A stretch of 64,000 bases of DNA from a virus: the IMG/VR virus record IMGVR_UViG_3300050120_000158, positions 1-64,000 of that record, one strand, 5' to 3'. The translations under genes were made by a program, and so were the position numbers. The notes beneath the pieces were generated by a model that saw only the letters and a program-made list of their open reading frames with translations, searched no databases and had not been told where the DNA came from. Shown piece by piece: positions 1-6,739 of the stretch (positions are counted from its first letter, which is position 1; the number at the start of each line of letters is the position of its first letter).

Positions 1-14
1 CGTTATCGACATCG

Positions 15-167
15 CTAACCTTCATCATCGCTATTCCCCATTGTGCCGGGTATGAGCCAAGCGGAAGCGCTAGGACTATTCCACACCGGACTGAGTTTAG
101 TTGGGTACGTCCCGCGACAAAGCGTGAAATACACTTCGCCGTCGATGACGTAATAATACATCATCAT
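15..167 (-). CDS. small hypothetical protein
   Basis: No family recognised. A 50-residue frame that begins with three Met codons and a Tyr run (MMMYYYVIDG), followed by a polar body. Its first ATG overlaps the stop of the gene ending at 164, the stop/start overlap used by many gene pairs in this window. That coupling is the main support. It is last in the local leftward unit within the window. Confidence 0.45.
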   Translation of the reverse strand: MMMYYYVIDGEVYFTLCRGTYPTKLSPVWNSPSASAWLIPGTMGNSDDEG

Positions 168-418
168 GCCCTGCTCGCTTTCCTAAGCGCCTTCTTGGGC
201 ACGGGGAATTTGGGGGCGGGGGGTTTGGGTGCAGGAACCTGCACGTCGATCTTGACCGAACGCACGGTCTCAAGATCAAGATCAGTTAGCGCTCCGAGGG
301 CGTTGACGCTAGCTTCATACAGTAAGGCCCGCAAGTTCCCTTGCGAAGCCGGCTCTTTATTGACGACGACCCGTAAAGGTTCGACGGCCACGCCGTTGAC
401 GGTGACTTGGATTGACAT
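164..418 (-). CDS. hypothetical protein, tandem paralogue of the gene at 491-772
   Basis: An 84-residue protein of unknown function. Residues about 3-55 match the upstream neighbour in pattern: a VNG-type opening, a central (L/M)YEA.VNA.GA block and a final acidic/hydrophobic strand. This points to tandem duplication. The last 25 residues are a Pro/Lys tail that starts at the palindromic repeat (VQVPAP), so the C-terminus looks appended to a small folded core. GGGAA lies upstream of the ATG at 418. Confidence 0.7.
   Translation of the reverse strand: MSIQVTVNGVAVEPLRVVVNKEPASQGNLRALLYEASVNALGALTDLDLETVRSVKIDVQVPAPKPPAPKFPVPKKALRKASRA
230..243. repeat. palindromic repeat, perfect (AA form)
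   Basis: TGCAGGAACCTGCA. It encodes VQVPA at about residue 59 of the 164-418 gene, at the junction between the core and a Lys/Pro-rich C-terminal tail. Confidence 0.95.
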
Positions 419-466
419 TGATTGGTTCCCACATATCGCGCATTATTGGCCGTAGCCGATGATGCT

Positions 467-494
467 ATTATACGCGAAATGCGGGGCTGATTAA
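467..494 (-). promoter_or_regulatory. predicted promoter for the 418 gene pair
   Basis: On the minus strand TATAAT (467-472) with a 16-bp spacer from TTAATC (489-494). The -10 is perfect and the -35 weak. It sits about 50 bp upstream of the start at 418 and overlaps the end of the upstream gene. Confidence 0.4.
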
Positions 495-772
495 AGAGAG
501 TTAGACAAGCCTTCATTGCGAGAAGGCATCGATACCGGCCCGTGCAGCGGAGTAAATATTTCAATGGTAATAGATGCGATCTTATCGTGATCGAGGCCGA
601 GGCACGCACCCCAAGCGTTAACACACGCTTCGTACATGACTGCGGTAAGATTATCACCGGCTAATGGCCGTCCGTTGGTAACCACCTTGATCGGAGTGGC
701 TCCACTCGCCATGATCGTGATCTTGATCGACGTGTGTGGTTCGGTTTCAGTACCGTGCTTCGTGCTAGCCAT
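491..772 (-). CDS. hypothetical protein, tandem paralogue of the gene at 164-418
   Basis: A 93-residue protein of unknown function. It shares with its downstream neighbour the order of a hydrophobic strand, a (V/L)MYEACVNAWGA block and an IT(I/V)EI strand. It has an extra polar N-terminus of about 20 residues and a short C-terminus without the Pro/Lys tail. AGGA precedes the ATG at 772. The pair probably arose by duplication and one copy later gained the tail. Confidence 0.7.
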   Translation of the reverse strand: MASTKHGTETEPHTSIKITIMASGATPIKVVTNGRPLAGDNLTAVMYEACVNAWGACLGLDHDKIASITIEIFTPLHGPVSMPSRNEGLSNSL

Positions 773-971
773 TTAATTGTTCCTCGTTACTGTCTGTAAT
801 CGTGACACTACCGAGCGTGACACTTTCCTTTGACGTGGATACTGACTGTTGGATTTACGCATTACTATTTACTCCATACGTATTTACACTTTGTTAAAAA
901 CTCCCCCCGTATTTTCTTGATTAAACCACCGCGAAATTTTGCATGTAATCTTTGAGAAGTTTGCATGCTTT

Positions 972-1271
972 TTAGAGTATATCTGTGTCCAATAGAAGCT
1001 GCGCATGCCGGATAAAGCCCGACTTAACACCACTATACTTGCGCATATCCTCGCCAAGTTTACCGATTGCTTTACCACGATCAGTAAGACGGTAGCCGGG
1101 ACCATCCCATATAAATTCTTCGATAAGCTTGTTCTCGACCGCCGATGCAATTCCAAATGGGTATGCAAGCGCTACCGCGTCCCAAGCAGGGCACCAGTGT
1201 TCGTGAGAGTTAACCTCGTCACCTTCAAAGAGATACCCGAGGAAGTTGAGCATGTTTTCCGATAGCTTCAA
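972..1271 (-). CDS. hypothetical protein, winged-helix-like C-terminal half
   Basis: A 99-residue protein. A TTG start at 1271 overlaps the TGA of the upstream gene (TTGA) with AGGAG six bases upstream, which decides the start over the internal ATG at 1253. The stretch ENKLIEEFIWDGPGYRLTDRG looks like the recognition helix and wing of a small winged-helix domain, but the family is not identified. Possible DNA-binding role; inference only. Confidence 0.65.
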   Translation of the reverse strand: MKLSENMLNFLGYLFEGDEVNSHEHWCPAWDAVALAYPFGIASAVENKLIEEFIWDGPGYRLTDRGKAIGKLGEDMRKYSGVKSGFIRHAQLLLDTDIL

Positions 1272-1498
1272 TGCATTCTCCTATTGCCGTCGCTGACCAT
1301 AATCAGCTTGTAGCTGCGGTTCAATTCAGCGCAGAGCGCTTCGACCGTTTGCTGCGTTGCTTGAGGATGCCCGGCTTCCAAATAGAAAGCCATAGCTCCC
1401 GCGTAGAACACGTCCCGAATTTGGTTGGCGTGATCTTCATCCTCCATAAGGATATGGTGTTCCTTGAGGAAGGTTGACCAGCGATGCTGCAATGACAT
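1268..1498 (-). CDS. hypothetical protein
   Basis: A 76-residue protein, predicted mostly helical and acidic in its first half (MEDEDHANQIRDVFYAGAMA). No family recognised. Start ATG at 1498 with GGAG about nine bases upstream. It sits between coupled neighbours, six bases after the stop of the 1505 gene and overlapping the next start, so it is part of the same operon. Confidence 0.65.
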   Translation of the reverse strand: MSLQHRWSTFLKEHHILMEDEDHANQIRDVFYAGAMAFYLEAGHPQATQQTVEALCAELNRSYKLIMVSDGNRRMH

Positions 1499-1504
1499 TA
1501 CGCT

Positions 1505-1819
1505 TTACTCCGGTTTGAAGTCCGCCGCTGGCTTGACTTCGATCTGGCCAGATTTGAGAACGCCGCTATCTACGCCGAGATGCACGTCCGCGAAATGATG
1601 TGCCATCTGCAACATAGCATCGTCGATATCCTCCGCTTCGAAGGTAGCATCCGCGATAATACGAAAGAGCTTCGAATTTTGTATTGCAGGAACCTGCAAA
1701 TTAGCAATCTCGGATATTTTCTGACAGCCGTTTGGAAATTCGCTCCCAGTCCAGCCGCAGCCGTCGCATTGGTATTCCCCAGTAGCGAACGACCTTGTGA
1801 TTGCACAGCCCGGAGGCAT
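1505..1819 (-). CDS. small zinc-ribbon-like hypothetical protein
   Basis: A 104-residue protein. The start at 1819 is chosen because that ATG overlaps the TAA of the upstream frame (TAATG), a junction used repeatedly here; an earlier ATG at 1849 with AGGA is the alternative. A CDGCGW knuckle near residue 20 and a further Cys suggest metal binding. The palindromic repeat encodes LQVPA at about residue 41. Function unknown. Confidence 0.65.
   Translation of the reverse strand: MPPGCAITRSFATGEYQCDGCGWTGSEFPNGCQKISEIANLQVPAIQNSKLFRIIADATFEAEDIDDAMLQMAHHFADVHLGVDSGVLKSGQIEVKPAADFKPE
1685..1698. repeat. palindromic repeat, perfect (AA form)
   Basis: TGCAGGAACCTGCA. It encodes LQVPA in the middle of the 1505-1819 gene, one of the few internal rather than terminal coding copies. 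Confidence 0.95.
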
Positions 1820-1986
1820 TAGCGCGTTCTCTTGTCGTAGTAGTGCCATGTCGCGATCCTGTCTTGCTTTGGTCTTACTAGCTCTTTGTAGTTTTCCCGG
1901 GGAGAATTTTTTAGAACGGCTTTGTCCCCGTGATGCACCACGCGATTGTGGAACACACTATCATTGTAAGCTTTTGCGACGCCCAA
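1819..1986 (-). CDS. possible small basic protein
   Basis: A 55-residue frame beginning at TTG 1984-1986 and ending with TAA that overlaps the next ATG (TAATG). The composition is protein-like and basic, ending in WHYYDKRTR. A competing ATG at 2000 with a good GGGGA site opens a different frame that stops after 29 residues, so a frameshift or a mis-set start is possible. No family recognised. Confidence 0.4.
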   Translation of the reverse strand: MGVAKAYNDSVFHNRVVHHGDKAVLKNSPRENYKELVRPKQDRIATWHYYDKRTR

Positions 1987-2013
1987 TTTAGCAATTTCAT
2001 GGTAGTTCCCCGT

Positions 2014-2027
2014 TATCGCAGATTATT
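2014..2027. repeat. intergenic 14-bp element, copy 1
   Basis: TATCGCAGATTATT, an exact match to the recurring TAT(A/C)GC(A/G)GATT(A/T/G)TT element. Confidence 0.7.
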
Positions 2028-2042
2028 GTTAACGAAGATTAA

Positions 2043-2056
2043 TATAGCCGATTATT
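2043..2056. repeat. intergenic 14-bp element, copy 2 (one mismatch)
   Basis: TATAGCCGATTATT, 29 bp from copy 1 in the same orientation. Confidence 0.5.
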
Positions 2057-2343
2057 ATAGTTACCGCAATGCCGCAAGAGCTATGTGACTATCTGCCGCG
2101 ATTTATTATGCTTTCCATGCCTTTGTGCCCCGAAATGGGACGCATTGTCTTACAGCGCTGTCTTACACCATTTCGTATATTTTTTGCTGGGGATTTTTGC
2201 ACTTGTACATATAGGGAGGGGGTCGTGGCACTGCTGCCGTTTCGCGGCGTGTCCGATTGATCGTATGCATGTTTAGGATGTCGCGGCGATGCATATGTGC
2301 GATAGCATTTAGAATGCATTAGGATGACCGCTGATAGGCAAAG

Positions 2344-2366
2344 AAAAACCGGGCACGTATGCCCGG
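2344..2366 (-). terminator. rho-independent terminator after the 2398 gene
   Basis: Read on the minus strand: a 7-bp stem (CCGGGCA/TGCCCGG, 2349-2366), a 4-base loop and a run of T (A's at 2344-2348 on the + strand). It lies 32 bp past the stop of the 2398 gene. Confidence 0.8.
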
Positions 2367-2397
2367 CTGATAGGGTTGGCGCTATGGCTGGCCCGCG

Positions 2398-2856
2398 TTA
2401 GGCTTTGGTGGACGTTCCGAGGGCGGTGATAGTGAAGCTATGGCCGTCCGCGCTGGCCGCGATAAGGCCCGCTTTCGCAAGGCGGTTGATAACCCCGGCG
2501 TCGTGCGGCTTGTTAGAGCCGAGGTGAGCCGGGCGCAGGCCGCTTGCAACGATGGACGCAAGCGTAGCAATGCCGCCGGTTTGGGTCGCGGCGTGCCGAC
2601 GATAGAAACCGAGGTAGGCTGTATCCCGGTCGCTAAGGGTGCCGAAGTTGGTACGCTGGGCAACGACGGTTGCAGCGGTACGGGTAATGTTAGCCGAGGG
2701 CTTGGCAACGGCAGGCACCGCAATGACGGCAGGCACGGCGGCGGGCTTGGCAACGGTGGCAGCAACCGCAACCGGCTTTGCAGCGGCTTTGGTGACGGTG
2801 GCAACGGTTGCGGTTGCAGCGGGCTTGGCAACGATTTTGCGGGTTGATTTGGCCAT
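2398..2856 (-). CDS. K/P/A-tailed small protein, paralogue of the 8624 gene
   Basis: A 152-residue protein. The start at 2856 has GGAG upstream and gives MAKSTRKIVAKPAA. An N-terminal tail of about 60 Ala/Lys/Pro/Val residues precedes a compact domain of about 80 residues. The end (DAGVINRLAKAGLIAA then a beta-hairpin-like FTITALG) matches the 8624 gene (DAGILNYLIRKGYVAH) and looks like a winged helix. DNA binding through a basic tail is plausible but inferred. A single-gene unit with its own terminator. Confidence 0.75.
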   Translation of the reverse strand: MAKSTRKIVAKPAATATVATVTKAAAKPVAVAATVAKPAAVPAVIAVPAVAKPSANITRTAATVVAQRTNFGTLSDRDTAYLGFYRRHAATQTGGIATLASIVASGLRPAHLGSNKPHDAGVINRLAKAGLIAASADGHSFTITALGTSTKA

Positions 2857-3531
2857 GATGTAAGCTCCGGTATTAAGCCGCGTTGCATGCGGCGGGTTAA
2901 CGGTGCGGGTTGCGCCGTCGAATGCAAACCTGCCCGATGATTGTAAGACGCGCAAGCGAAATCGCGTACCCATAGCGATAAATCGAAATCACGTATTGTT
3001 GCAGACGTATGGCGCTAGGATTGCATTAGCGCGGCGCTGGTATGCCATCCGCTTGCCCGGTATGTTGCTATGGAATTGCCGAAATAACGCATAGCGCGCC
3101 AAATCGGTTTTTTAGTTTGCAGGAACCCGCAACGGTCCTAGTTGGCATGTCGATTGCAGACGCCGCAATGCACCTACCGCAACGCACCTACATGCTGCGG
3201 CGCATCTACCGCACAACACCTAACGCGTTGCACATACACGAATTGTTGCGACTTCATCAAGATTTGTTACTTCAACTCCATAGCAACAGTGTTACTCCAT
3301 TACAACATCGAGAGATGTAACTCCTTTACAACAACTACTCCATTGCAACATGTTACTGTAAGACAACATTCTACTTTCGACGTGTTACTTTCATACAACA
3401 ACTCCACCTTCTTACTACTTCTTCTCCAACTTCTTCAACAACTCCTTCTTCATCTTCTTTGTCTTACATACACGCACATTTACCTATCTACTTCTTGGCT
3501 GTAATACATGCGTACATTTACCTATCAGCAC
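2857..3531. other. G-poor, repeat-rich non-coding stretch (left half)
   Basis: No gene with coding character. From about 3160 the + strand is strongly depleted of G and rich in CA/CT words. A near-perfect 14-bp tandem (CGCAATGCACCTAC then CGCAACGCACCTAC, about 3168-3195) is followed by degenerate units of about 17-20 bp built on TTACTCCATTACAACA (3290-3400), then a pyrimidine tract (3405-3460). A variant palindrome lies at 3118. An origin, an untranslated RNA or a recombination-prone spacer are all possible. Confidence 0.6.
3118..3131. repeat. palindromic repeat, variant
   Basis: TGCAGGAACCCGCA, one mismatch to the palindrome. Non-coding. The flank TAGTTTGCAGGAACCCGCAA is shared with the copy at 3951. 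Confidence 0.85.
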
Positions 3532-3559
3532 AAAAAAAGACCCTGCGACTTAGCAGGGT
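3532..3559 (-). terminator. rho-independent terminator after the 3575 gene
   Basis: A perfect 7-bp stem (3540-3546 with 3553-3559), a 6-base loop, and seven T's on the minus strand (A's at 3532-3538). It lies 16 bp beyond the stop of the 50-residue gene at 3575, which supports that gene as real. Confidence 0.85.
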
Positions 3560-3574
3560 AGTTTGGGGGTAAAC

Positions 3575-3727
3575 TTAGTTGATTGATGCAATCCAAAGCT
3601 GCGCATGAGACAGCGCAATCTCGGGAGTTAGGTATTCGTATTTGCTGGTTTGCATTAAGTCGCCGTTTTCATGGACGACGACGAACTGCCAGACACCATC
3701 GGTGTTTTGATTGAGAATGATGCTCAT
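3575..3727 (-). CDS. small hypothetical protein (50 aa)
   Basis: A 50-residue protein, MSIILNQNTDGVWQFVVVHE at the N-terminus, mixed beta/alpha in appearance, soluble. AGGAG sits five bases before the ATG and a strong terminator follows the stop. Both signals make it a convincing small gene in an otherwise non-coding stretch. Function unknown. Confidence 0.7.
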   Translation of the reverse strand: MSIILNQNTDGVWQFVVVHENGDLMQTSKYEYLTPEIALSHAQLWIASIN

Positions 3728-3736
3728 GTGGCTCTC

Positions 3737-3802
3737 CTAGTGATGTAAGACGTATGTGAGAACAAGTGCGAAGCAGAGGATGCTGAATAACACCGCTTTC
3801 AT
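3737..3802 (-). CDS. possible hydrophobic micro-peptide
   Basis: A 21-residue frame consisting of one predicted membrane segment (VLFSILCFALVLTYVL) after Met-Lys-Ala. Its ATG overlaps the TAA of the 28-residue frame upstream (TAATG). No independent ribosome site is seen. It may be real through coupling, or chance. Confidence 0.3.
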   Translation of the reverse strand: MKAVLFSILCFALVLTYVLHH

Positions 3803-3888
3803 TAGAAGCCAACTGCGTTGCAGGCGACCGCGAGCATGATAGGCAGAAGGATGATGCTCATTACGAGCGTGATACCGAACGTCTTCAT
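3802..3888 (-). CDS. possible small membrane peptide or lipopeptide
   Basis: A 28-residue frame: Met-Lys, a hydrophobic segment with LAVAC (lipobox-like) and a short polar end. AGGGG lies upstream of the ATG at 3888. Together with the 21-residue frame after it, it could form a two-peptide membrane unit. Evidence is limited to hydrophobicity, the ribosome site and the TAATG junction. Confidence 0.35.
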   Translation of the reverse strand: MKTFGITLVMSIILLPIMLAVACNAVGF

Positions 3889-4460
3889 TTGATTAACCCC
3901 TACTTATTGTTTGCCCCGGCTTGCTGCCGGTTTGAGTAGAATAGATAGTTTGCAGGAACCCGCAACGCCGGATTACTTTACATGGATAGCTGCCTTACAT
4001 AGCGTATTACACCATCTCCATCACCACCTACAACACCTTCTTCAACTATGTAATACACCAACAACTACAACAACATACTTGCACATTTACCTAGCGCCAT
4101 TTGTCTAGCTACTTCAACTTCATCACCACCTCCAACTTCTTCAATAAAAATTAGGATCGCCCTTTTGCCTCGCTACAACGTGAGGCAAGTTCATCTAGGT
4201 TGACTATGGGGGTAATGCCTAGGGGGTCTATGGAGTGTCCTATAGGAGGGTTATACGTTGTGTGTCATTTGCCTGCCTATCTTGGCTTTACTATATAGTG
4301 TCTCTTTACATGCGTCCGCGATTAGCAGTTTTTATTGCCCCGGCGATAACGTGGTTTCTAAGTGTTTGTGGGGATTGGTCTTACATCGTAATACGATGTT
4401 GCACTAAATAGGTGATTTCAAAGTGGGTGTGACTCATACAGAGTCTAATTATCTTGTAGG
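3889..4460. other. G-poor, repeat-bearing non-coding stretch (right half)
   Basis: No convincing gene. A variant palindrome lies at 3951. From about 3990 to 4145 the + strand is again G-poor and repeats words of the left half (CACCACCTACAACACC, GCACATTTACCTA). Further right are an inverted repeat TTGCCTC/GAGGCAA (near 4170-4190), G-runs at 4208-4250 and a short dyad ACATCGT/ACGATGT near 4385-4400. The split repeats on either side of three small frames suggest a duplicated spacer. Confidence 0.5.
3951..3964. repeat. palindromic repeat, variant
   Basis: TGCAGGAACCCGCA, the same variant and flank as at 3118. Non-coding. Confidence 0.85.
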
Positions 4461-4700
4461 CTACTTGAGGTCGAGAGCTTTGGGGTATAGAGCAATCTCT
4501 ATTCCACGTTCGTCTTCGAAGGCATAGCTGGTTTGTGCATAGCCATATCCCTTACTTACTAACTCGGCCGCGATTAGCAGGTTTTCAGCAGTAACTTGGA
4601 TATAGAGTTGTGTCTTACGAAGGGACTGGATCAGTTTCAATGCGCCCGGCGTAAGATCGGTTTGGGGTTTACTGACGTTGATCTTGCGTGGTCGTCTCAT
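4461..4700 (-). CDS. hypothetical protein with basic N-terminal tag
   Basis: A 79-residue protein. It starts MRRPRKINVSKPQ, one of the short basic/hydrophobic terminal peptides shared by unrelated proteins of this phage, then a helix-rich body and an EDERGIEIALYP strand. Four bases separate its ATG from the stop of the upstream gene. No family recognised. Confidence 0.65.
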   Translation of the reverse strand: MRRPRKINVSKPQTDLTPGALKLIQSLRKTQLYIQVTAENLLIAAELVSKGYGYAQTSYAFEDERGIEIALYPKALDLK

Positions 4701-4704
4701 TGTA

Positions 4705-4884
4705 TTACGTCCGGCCTATAGCGGCTGCTTGCTCGCGCAATGCTTTGGCTTCGTTAAGCAACACCAGCTTTTCAGCTAGCGTTACGTTGTGGCCCTTTGA
4801 GGCATCGTGTATCACCATCGCTTTACCGAGCAAAGCGGTAATCTCGATGAATTGTTCGTGCGTAACCTCGCGAACGTCGCTCAT
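4705..4884 (-). CDS. small hypothetical protein (59 aa)
   Basis: A 59-residue, helix-rich protein (MSDVREVTHEQFIEITALLG; then LAEKLVLLNEAKALREQ, coiled-coil-like). Its ATG overlaps the TGA of the upstream gene (ATGA at 4881-4884) and its stop is followed at once by the 4461 gene. Coupling at both ends supports it. Function unknown. Confidence 0.65.
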   Translation of the reverse strand: MSDVREVTHEQFIEITALLGKAMVIHDASKGHNVTLAEKLVLLNEAKALREQAAAIGRT

Positions 4885-5102
4885 TGCTCGTCAACCTCGT
4901 CTGTGGGTACCCATGCGTAGCGATACTTGGGATCGTGGGTATTGCCGGTTAACTTAATCAGTAGATCGACCGACGCTACCGCCCACATGGAGTTTATCTT
5001 GCTGGGGTATTCGACATTGGTGCCTTTAGGCAATACAACATCGGTACCCCAGAGGTTGATGGGCAGATCGCGCTTTAGTTTACCTGTGCGTTGCTTGGGC
5101 AT
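4881..5102 (-). CDS. small basic hypothetical protein
   Basis: A 73-residue protein with a basic N-terminus (MPKQRTGKLKRDLP) and a beta-rich core (GTDVVLPKGTNVEY). No family recognised. Six bases lie between it and the upstream HTH gene, and it overlaps the next start. Part of the 4461-5867 coupled set. Confidence 0.65.
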   Translation of the reverse strand: MPKQRTGKLKRDLPINLWGTDVVLPKGTNVEYPSKINSMWAVASVDLLIKLTGNTHDPKYRYAWVPTDEVDEQ

Positions 5103-5108
5103 TTTGTA

Positions 5109-5411
5109 TTACTCCGGCTTTGCAGGTTCCTGCACGATTGGTTTGACACGTTGCGCTTCGATCCATACCCGAACGTCGGTCTTGAGGTATATATGGCCCA
5201 TCTTAAGTCGAACCGCCGCTCGCGGCATTAGCATAGGATAGTTGACAACTCGCCGCCAGATCGTTCCGCTTTTGAATTGGCATATCGCCGCTACTTCCGC
5301 CGCGCCAAGATAGAAACTCGGGTAGTCGTCAAGCCGCTTCAATGCCGCGTCAACATCGACGAGCATGCAGTTGTTGAAGCCGACCGGCCTATCGAGTTTC
5401 TTGATGGGCAT
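5109..5411 (-). CDS. putative helix-turn-helix DNA-binding protein
   Basis: A 100-residue protein. Residues about 33-85 (FYLGAAEVAAICQFKSGTIW, then an exposed RVVNYPMLMP turn and a final strand-helix ending in VRVWIEAQR) resemble the AlpA/excisionase-type or MerR-like HTH. It could be the excisionase or a regulator, though it is far from the integrase. It ends with VQEPAKPE encoded by the palindrome. The TAATG overlap with the upstream lipoprotein gene fixes the start. Confidence 0.55.
   Translation of the reverse strand: MPIKKLDRPVGFNNCMLVDVDAALKRLDDYPSFYLGAAEVAAICQFKSGTIWRRVVNYPMLMPRAAVRLKMGHIYLKTDVRVWIEAQRVKPIVQEPAKPE
5121..5134. repeat. palindromic repeat, perfect (TT form)
   Basis: TGCAGGTTCCTGCA. 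It encodes VQEPA at residue 93 of 100 in the 5109 gene. Confidence 0.95.
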
Positions 5412-5695
5412 TAGCGATATCGCATAGCTTGCGCGATACTTGTGTCACCAAGGTACGCCAGCATTGAGTCACATGGTTTAGGCGGCTGACCGGTGGCGTT
5501 TTTGTTGGATACGATATCTTGAGCCATGAGTGCGTTTATCGACCACTGATAGAGCGTGGGATACGCCATCGTCATGAATTCTTGATAGGTAGGGAATTTC
5601 TCGGTGCAAGATGCCGCGTTGTCGGAGTTCGACACTGGCTTATGGGCACAACCGGCGAGGATGAATGACAGCGCGATTAATGAAATGATACGCAT
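5411..5695 (-). CDS. small lipoprotein
   Basis: A 94-residue protein. The start at 5695 is preferred over 5710 because GGAG lies seven bases upstream. MRIISLIALSFILAGCAHKP is a signal peptide with an LAGC lipobox, so the mature protein is expected to be lipidated and anchored in the envelope. The mature part has two more Cys. Candidates are superinfection exclusion or cell-surface modification, but nothing in the sequence decides this. Confidence 0.75.
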   Translation of the reverse strand: MRIISLIALSFILAGCAHKPVSNSDNAASCTEKFPTYQEFMTMAYPTLYQWSINALMAQDIVSNKNATGQPPKPCDSMLAYLGDTSIAQAMRYR

Positions 5696-5699
5696 TGAA

Positions 5700-5867
5700 T
5701 TACTCCGCAATTATTTCTTTTTCGAGTTGTGCCGCGATTAGGTCCAACTGGGCGGCAACGTAGGTATCGACCCTAGCATCCGTTTTTGTCTTACGCAAGG
5801 CTGCGGAGCGCCGCTTCTGTGAAGCTAGGTTGCGCAGATGGTCCGCGACTTCTTTGGGTGTGTTCAT
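5700..5867 (-). CDS. small helical hypothetical protein (55 aa)
   Basis: A 55-residue Lys/Ala-rich, probably all-helical protein (NTPKEVADHLRNLASQKRRS). Its ATG overlaps the TGA of the upstream membrane protein gene (ATGA) and it ends just before the lipoprotein start. Function unknown. Confidence 0.65.
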   Translation of the reverse strand: MNTPKEVADHLRNLASQKRRSAALRKTKTDARVDTYVAAQLDLIAAQLEKEIIAE

Positions 5868-6028
5868 TGTCGCGGCTTGATTGTTGATAGCAAAAGCAGG
5901 ACGCCGATCATCATGCTTATGATCATGGGGGCGGAATTGGTTTTGGTACCGTCGTAATCATCACTGAAGAAATTGATGTAGAACGGAGCGAGGATTAATC
6001 CAATACCAAGTATGGCGCGCATCTTCAT
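5864..6028 (-). CDS. small membrane protein, two predicted TM segments
   Basis: A 54-residue protein. Segments at about residues 4-20 (RAILGIGLILAPFYINFF) and 35-49 (PMIISMMIGVLLLLSTI) flank a short acidic loop (SDDYDGTK), giving a hairpin topology. Coupled by ATGA overlaps on both sides. A holin-like or other membrane role is possible but cannot be assigned. Confidence 0.65.
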   Translation of the reverse strand: MKMRAILGIGLILAPFYINFFSDDYDGTKTNSAPMIISMMIGVLLLLSTIKPRQ

Positions 6029-6195
6029 GGCTTAACTCCATTACGGTCGCAGAATTGGAGCATGTGCCAGTTGTGCTGCACATAGTCCGCCGCTTCGCGA
6101 AGGCCGATAACTTTCCAAAGACGATAGGCTTTGATCGCCTCAATCATCCGGCCATGGCGAACCGCTTCGTTGAACTGTTCATGATAGTTTTCCAT
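6025..6195 (-). CDS. small hypothetical protein (56 aa)
   Basis: A 56-residue helix-rich, aromatic protein (MENYHEQFNEAVRHGRMIEA). No family recognised. Its stop overlaps the start of the membrane protein gene (ATGA) and three bases separate it from the upstream zinc-binding gene. Confidence 0.6.
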   Translation of the reverse strand: MENYHEQFNEAVRHGRMIEAIKAYRLWKVIGLREAADYVQHNWHMLQFCDRNGVKP

Positions 6196-6198
6196 GGA

Positions 6199-6408
6199 TC
6201 ACCCGTGGTAGTCGTCGTGGCAGGATTTCGAGCAGAACAACCCTTTATGCCGGTGCTTGCTGCCGCCATCGCTTTCGCTGTAGTAGCAGAACAGCTTCTT
6301 GTTGGTCCGATCACTGCCGCACCAATCGCACGTTCTGCCGGATGCTGCAACGCTTTCGCGATGTAGCTCTTGGCGCGCAAATGGATCGCGGCTGATAAGA
6401 CGGCTCAT
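6199..6408 (-). CDS. small zinc-finger-like protein
   Basis: A 69-residue protein. Residues about 26-65 contain CDWC, then FCYYSES and FCSKSCHDDYH: a C-x2-C ... C-x3-C-H pattern typical of a treble-clef or TRASH/MYM-like zinc knuckle. The start at 6408 overlaps the upstream stop. Metal binding is likely; nucleic-acid or protein binding is inferred. Confidence 0.65.
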   Translation of the reverse strand: MSRLISRDPFARQELHRESVAASGRTCDWCGSDRTNKKLFCYYSESDGGSKHRHKGLFCSKSCHDDYHG

Positions 6409-6593
6409 GCGTAATACCTCAGTCCATCGTCGGCTACAAACCAGCATTTCTTGGTACGTGTGCCGCGATGGCAGCAATCCTCTACTTTGAACGTCCGGTA
6501 ATGCGTCGCGCCTTCGCCGAAGCGGATTTCAAGTCTGGTTGGCGAACGATGGTATTGGCATTCAATAACATCGTCTCGTACTGGTAAGCTCAT
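6405..6593 (-). CDS. small hypothetical protein (62 aa)
   Basis: A 62-residue beta-rich protein (RLEIRFGEGATHYRTFKVED, then CCHRGTRTKKCWF). The start at 6593 is chosen because its ATG overlaps the TGA of the frame upstream. Three Cys and a His near the end could bind metal. No family recognised. Confidence 0.6.
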   Translation of the reverse strand: MSLPVRDDVIECQYHRSPTRLEIRFGEGATHYRTFKVEDCCHRGTRTKKCWFVADDGLRYYA

Positions 6594-6739
6594 GACCGAT
6601 TTCCGAATGACAGTTGCAGATAGATATCTGCGAGGATTTCGTAGGAGCGGATAACTGCCCGCTGATGGTGTGACGACAACAACGCATGGATGCGGCGCGC
6701 GTTGTAAAAACTTTGGACGTGGAAACAATGGTTAGGCAT
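6590..6739 (-). CDS. small hypothetical protein (49 aa)
   Basis: A 49-residue protein, His-rich at first (MPNHCFHVQSFYNARRIHAL) and then helical. Overlapping start/stop junctions on both sides are the support. Function unknown. Confidence 0.55.
   Translation of the reverse strand: MPNHCFHVQSFYNARRIHALLSSHHQRAVIRSYEILADIYLQLSFGNRS

Larger units (their letters stand above)
1987..2343. other. non-coding stretch with two copies of the 14-bp TATMGCRGATT element
   Basis: No convincing gene. It holds TATCGCAGATTATT (2014-2027) and a one-mismatch copy TATAGCCGATTATT (2043-2056), with TATAAT-like sequence around 2050 on the minus strand. It probably contains a leftward promoter for the genes below 2000. 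The rest (2060-2340) shows nothing I can name. Confidence 0.5.

Noticed and set aside
2089-2319. A 76-codon frame on the minus strand
   Set aside because: No ribosome site, odd composition, and located in a stretch with regulatory repeats; not supported as a gene.
3142-3504. A 120-codon frame on the + strand in the G-poor island
   Set aside because: Leu/Thr/Gln/His repeats simply mirror the CA/CT-rich DNA. No ribosome site and it runs through a degenerate tandem repeat.
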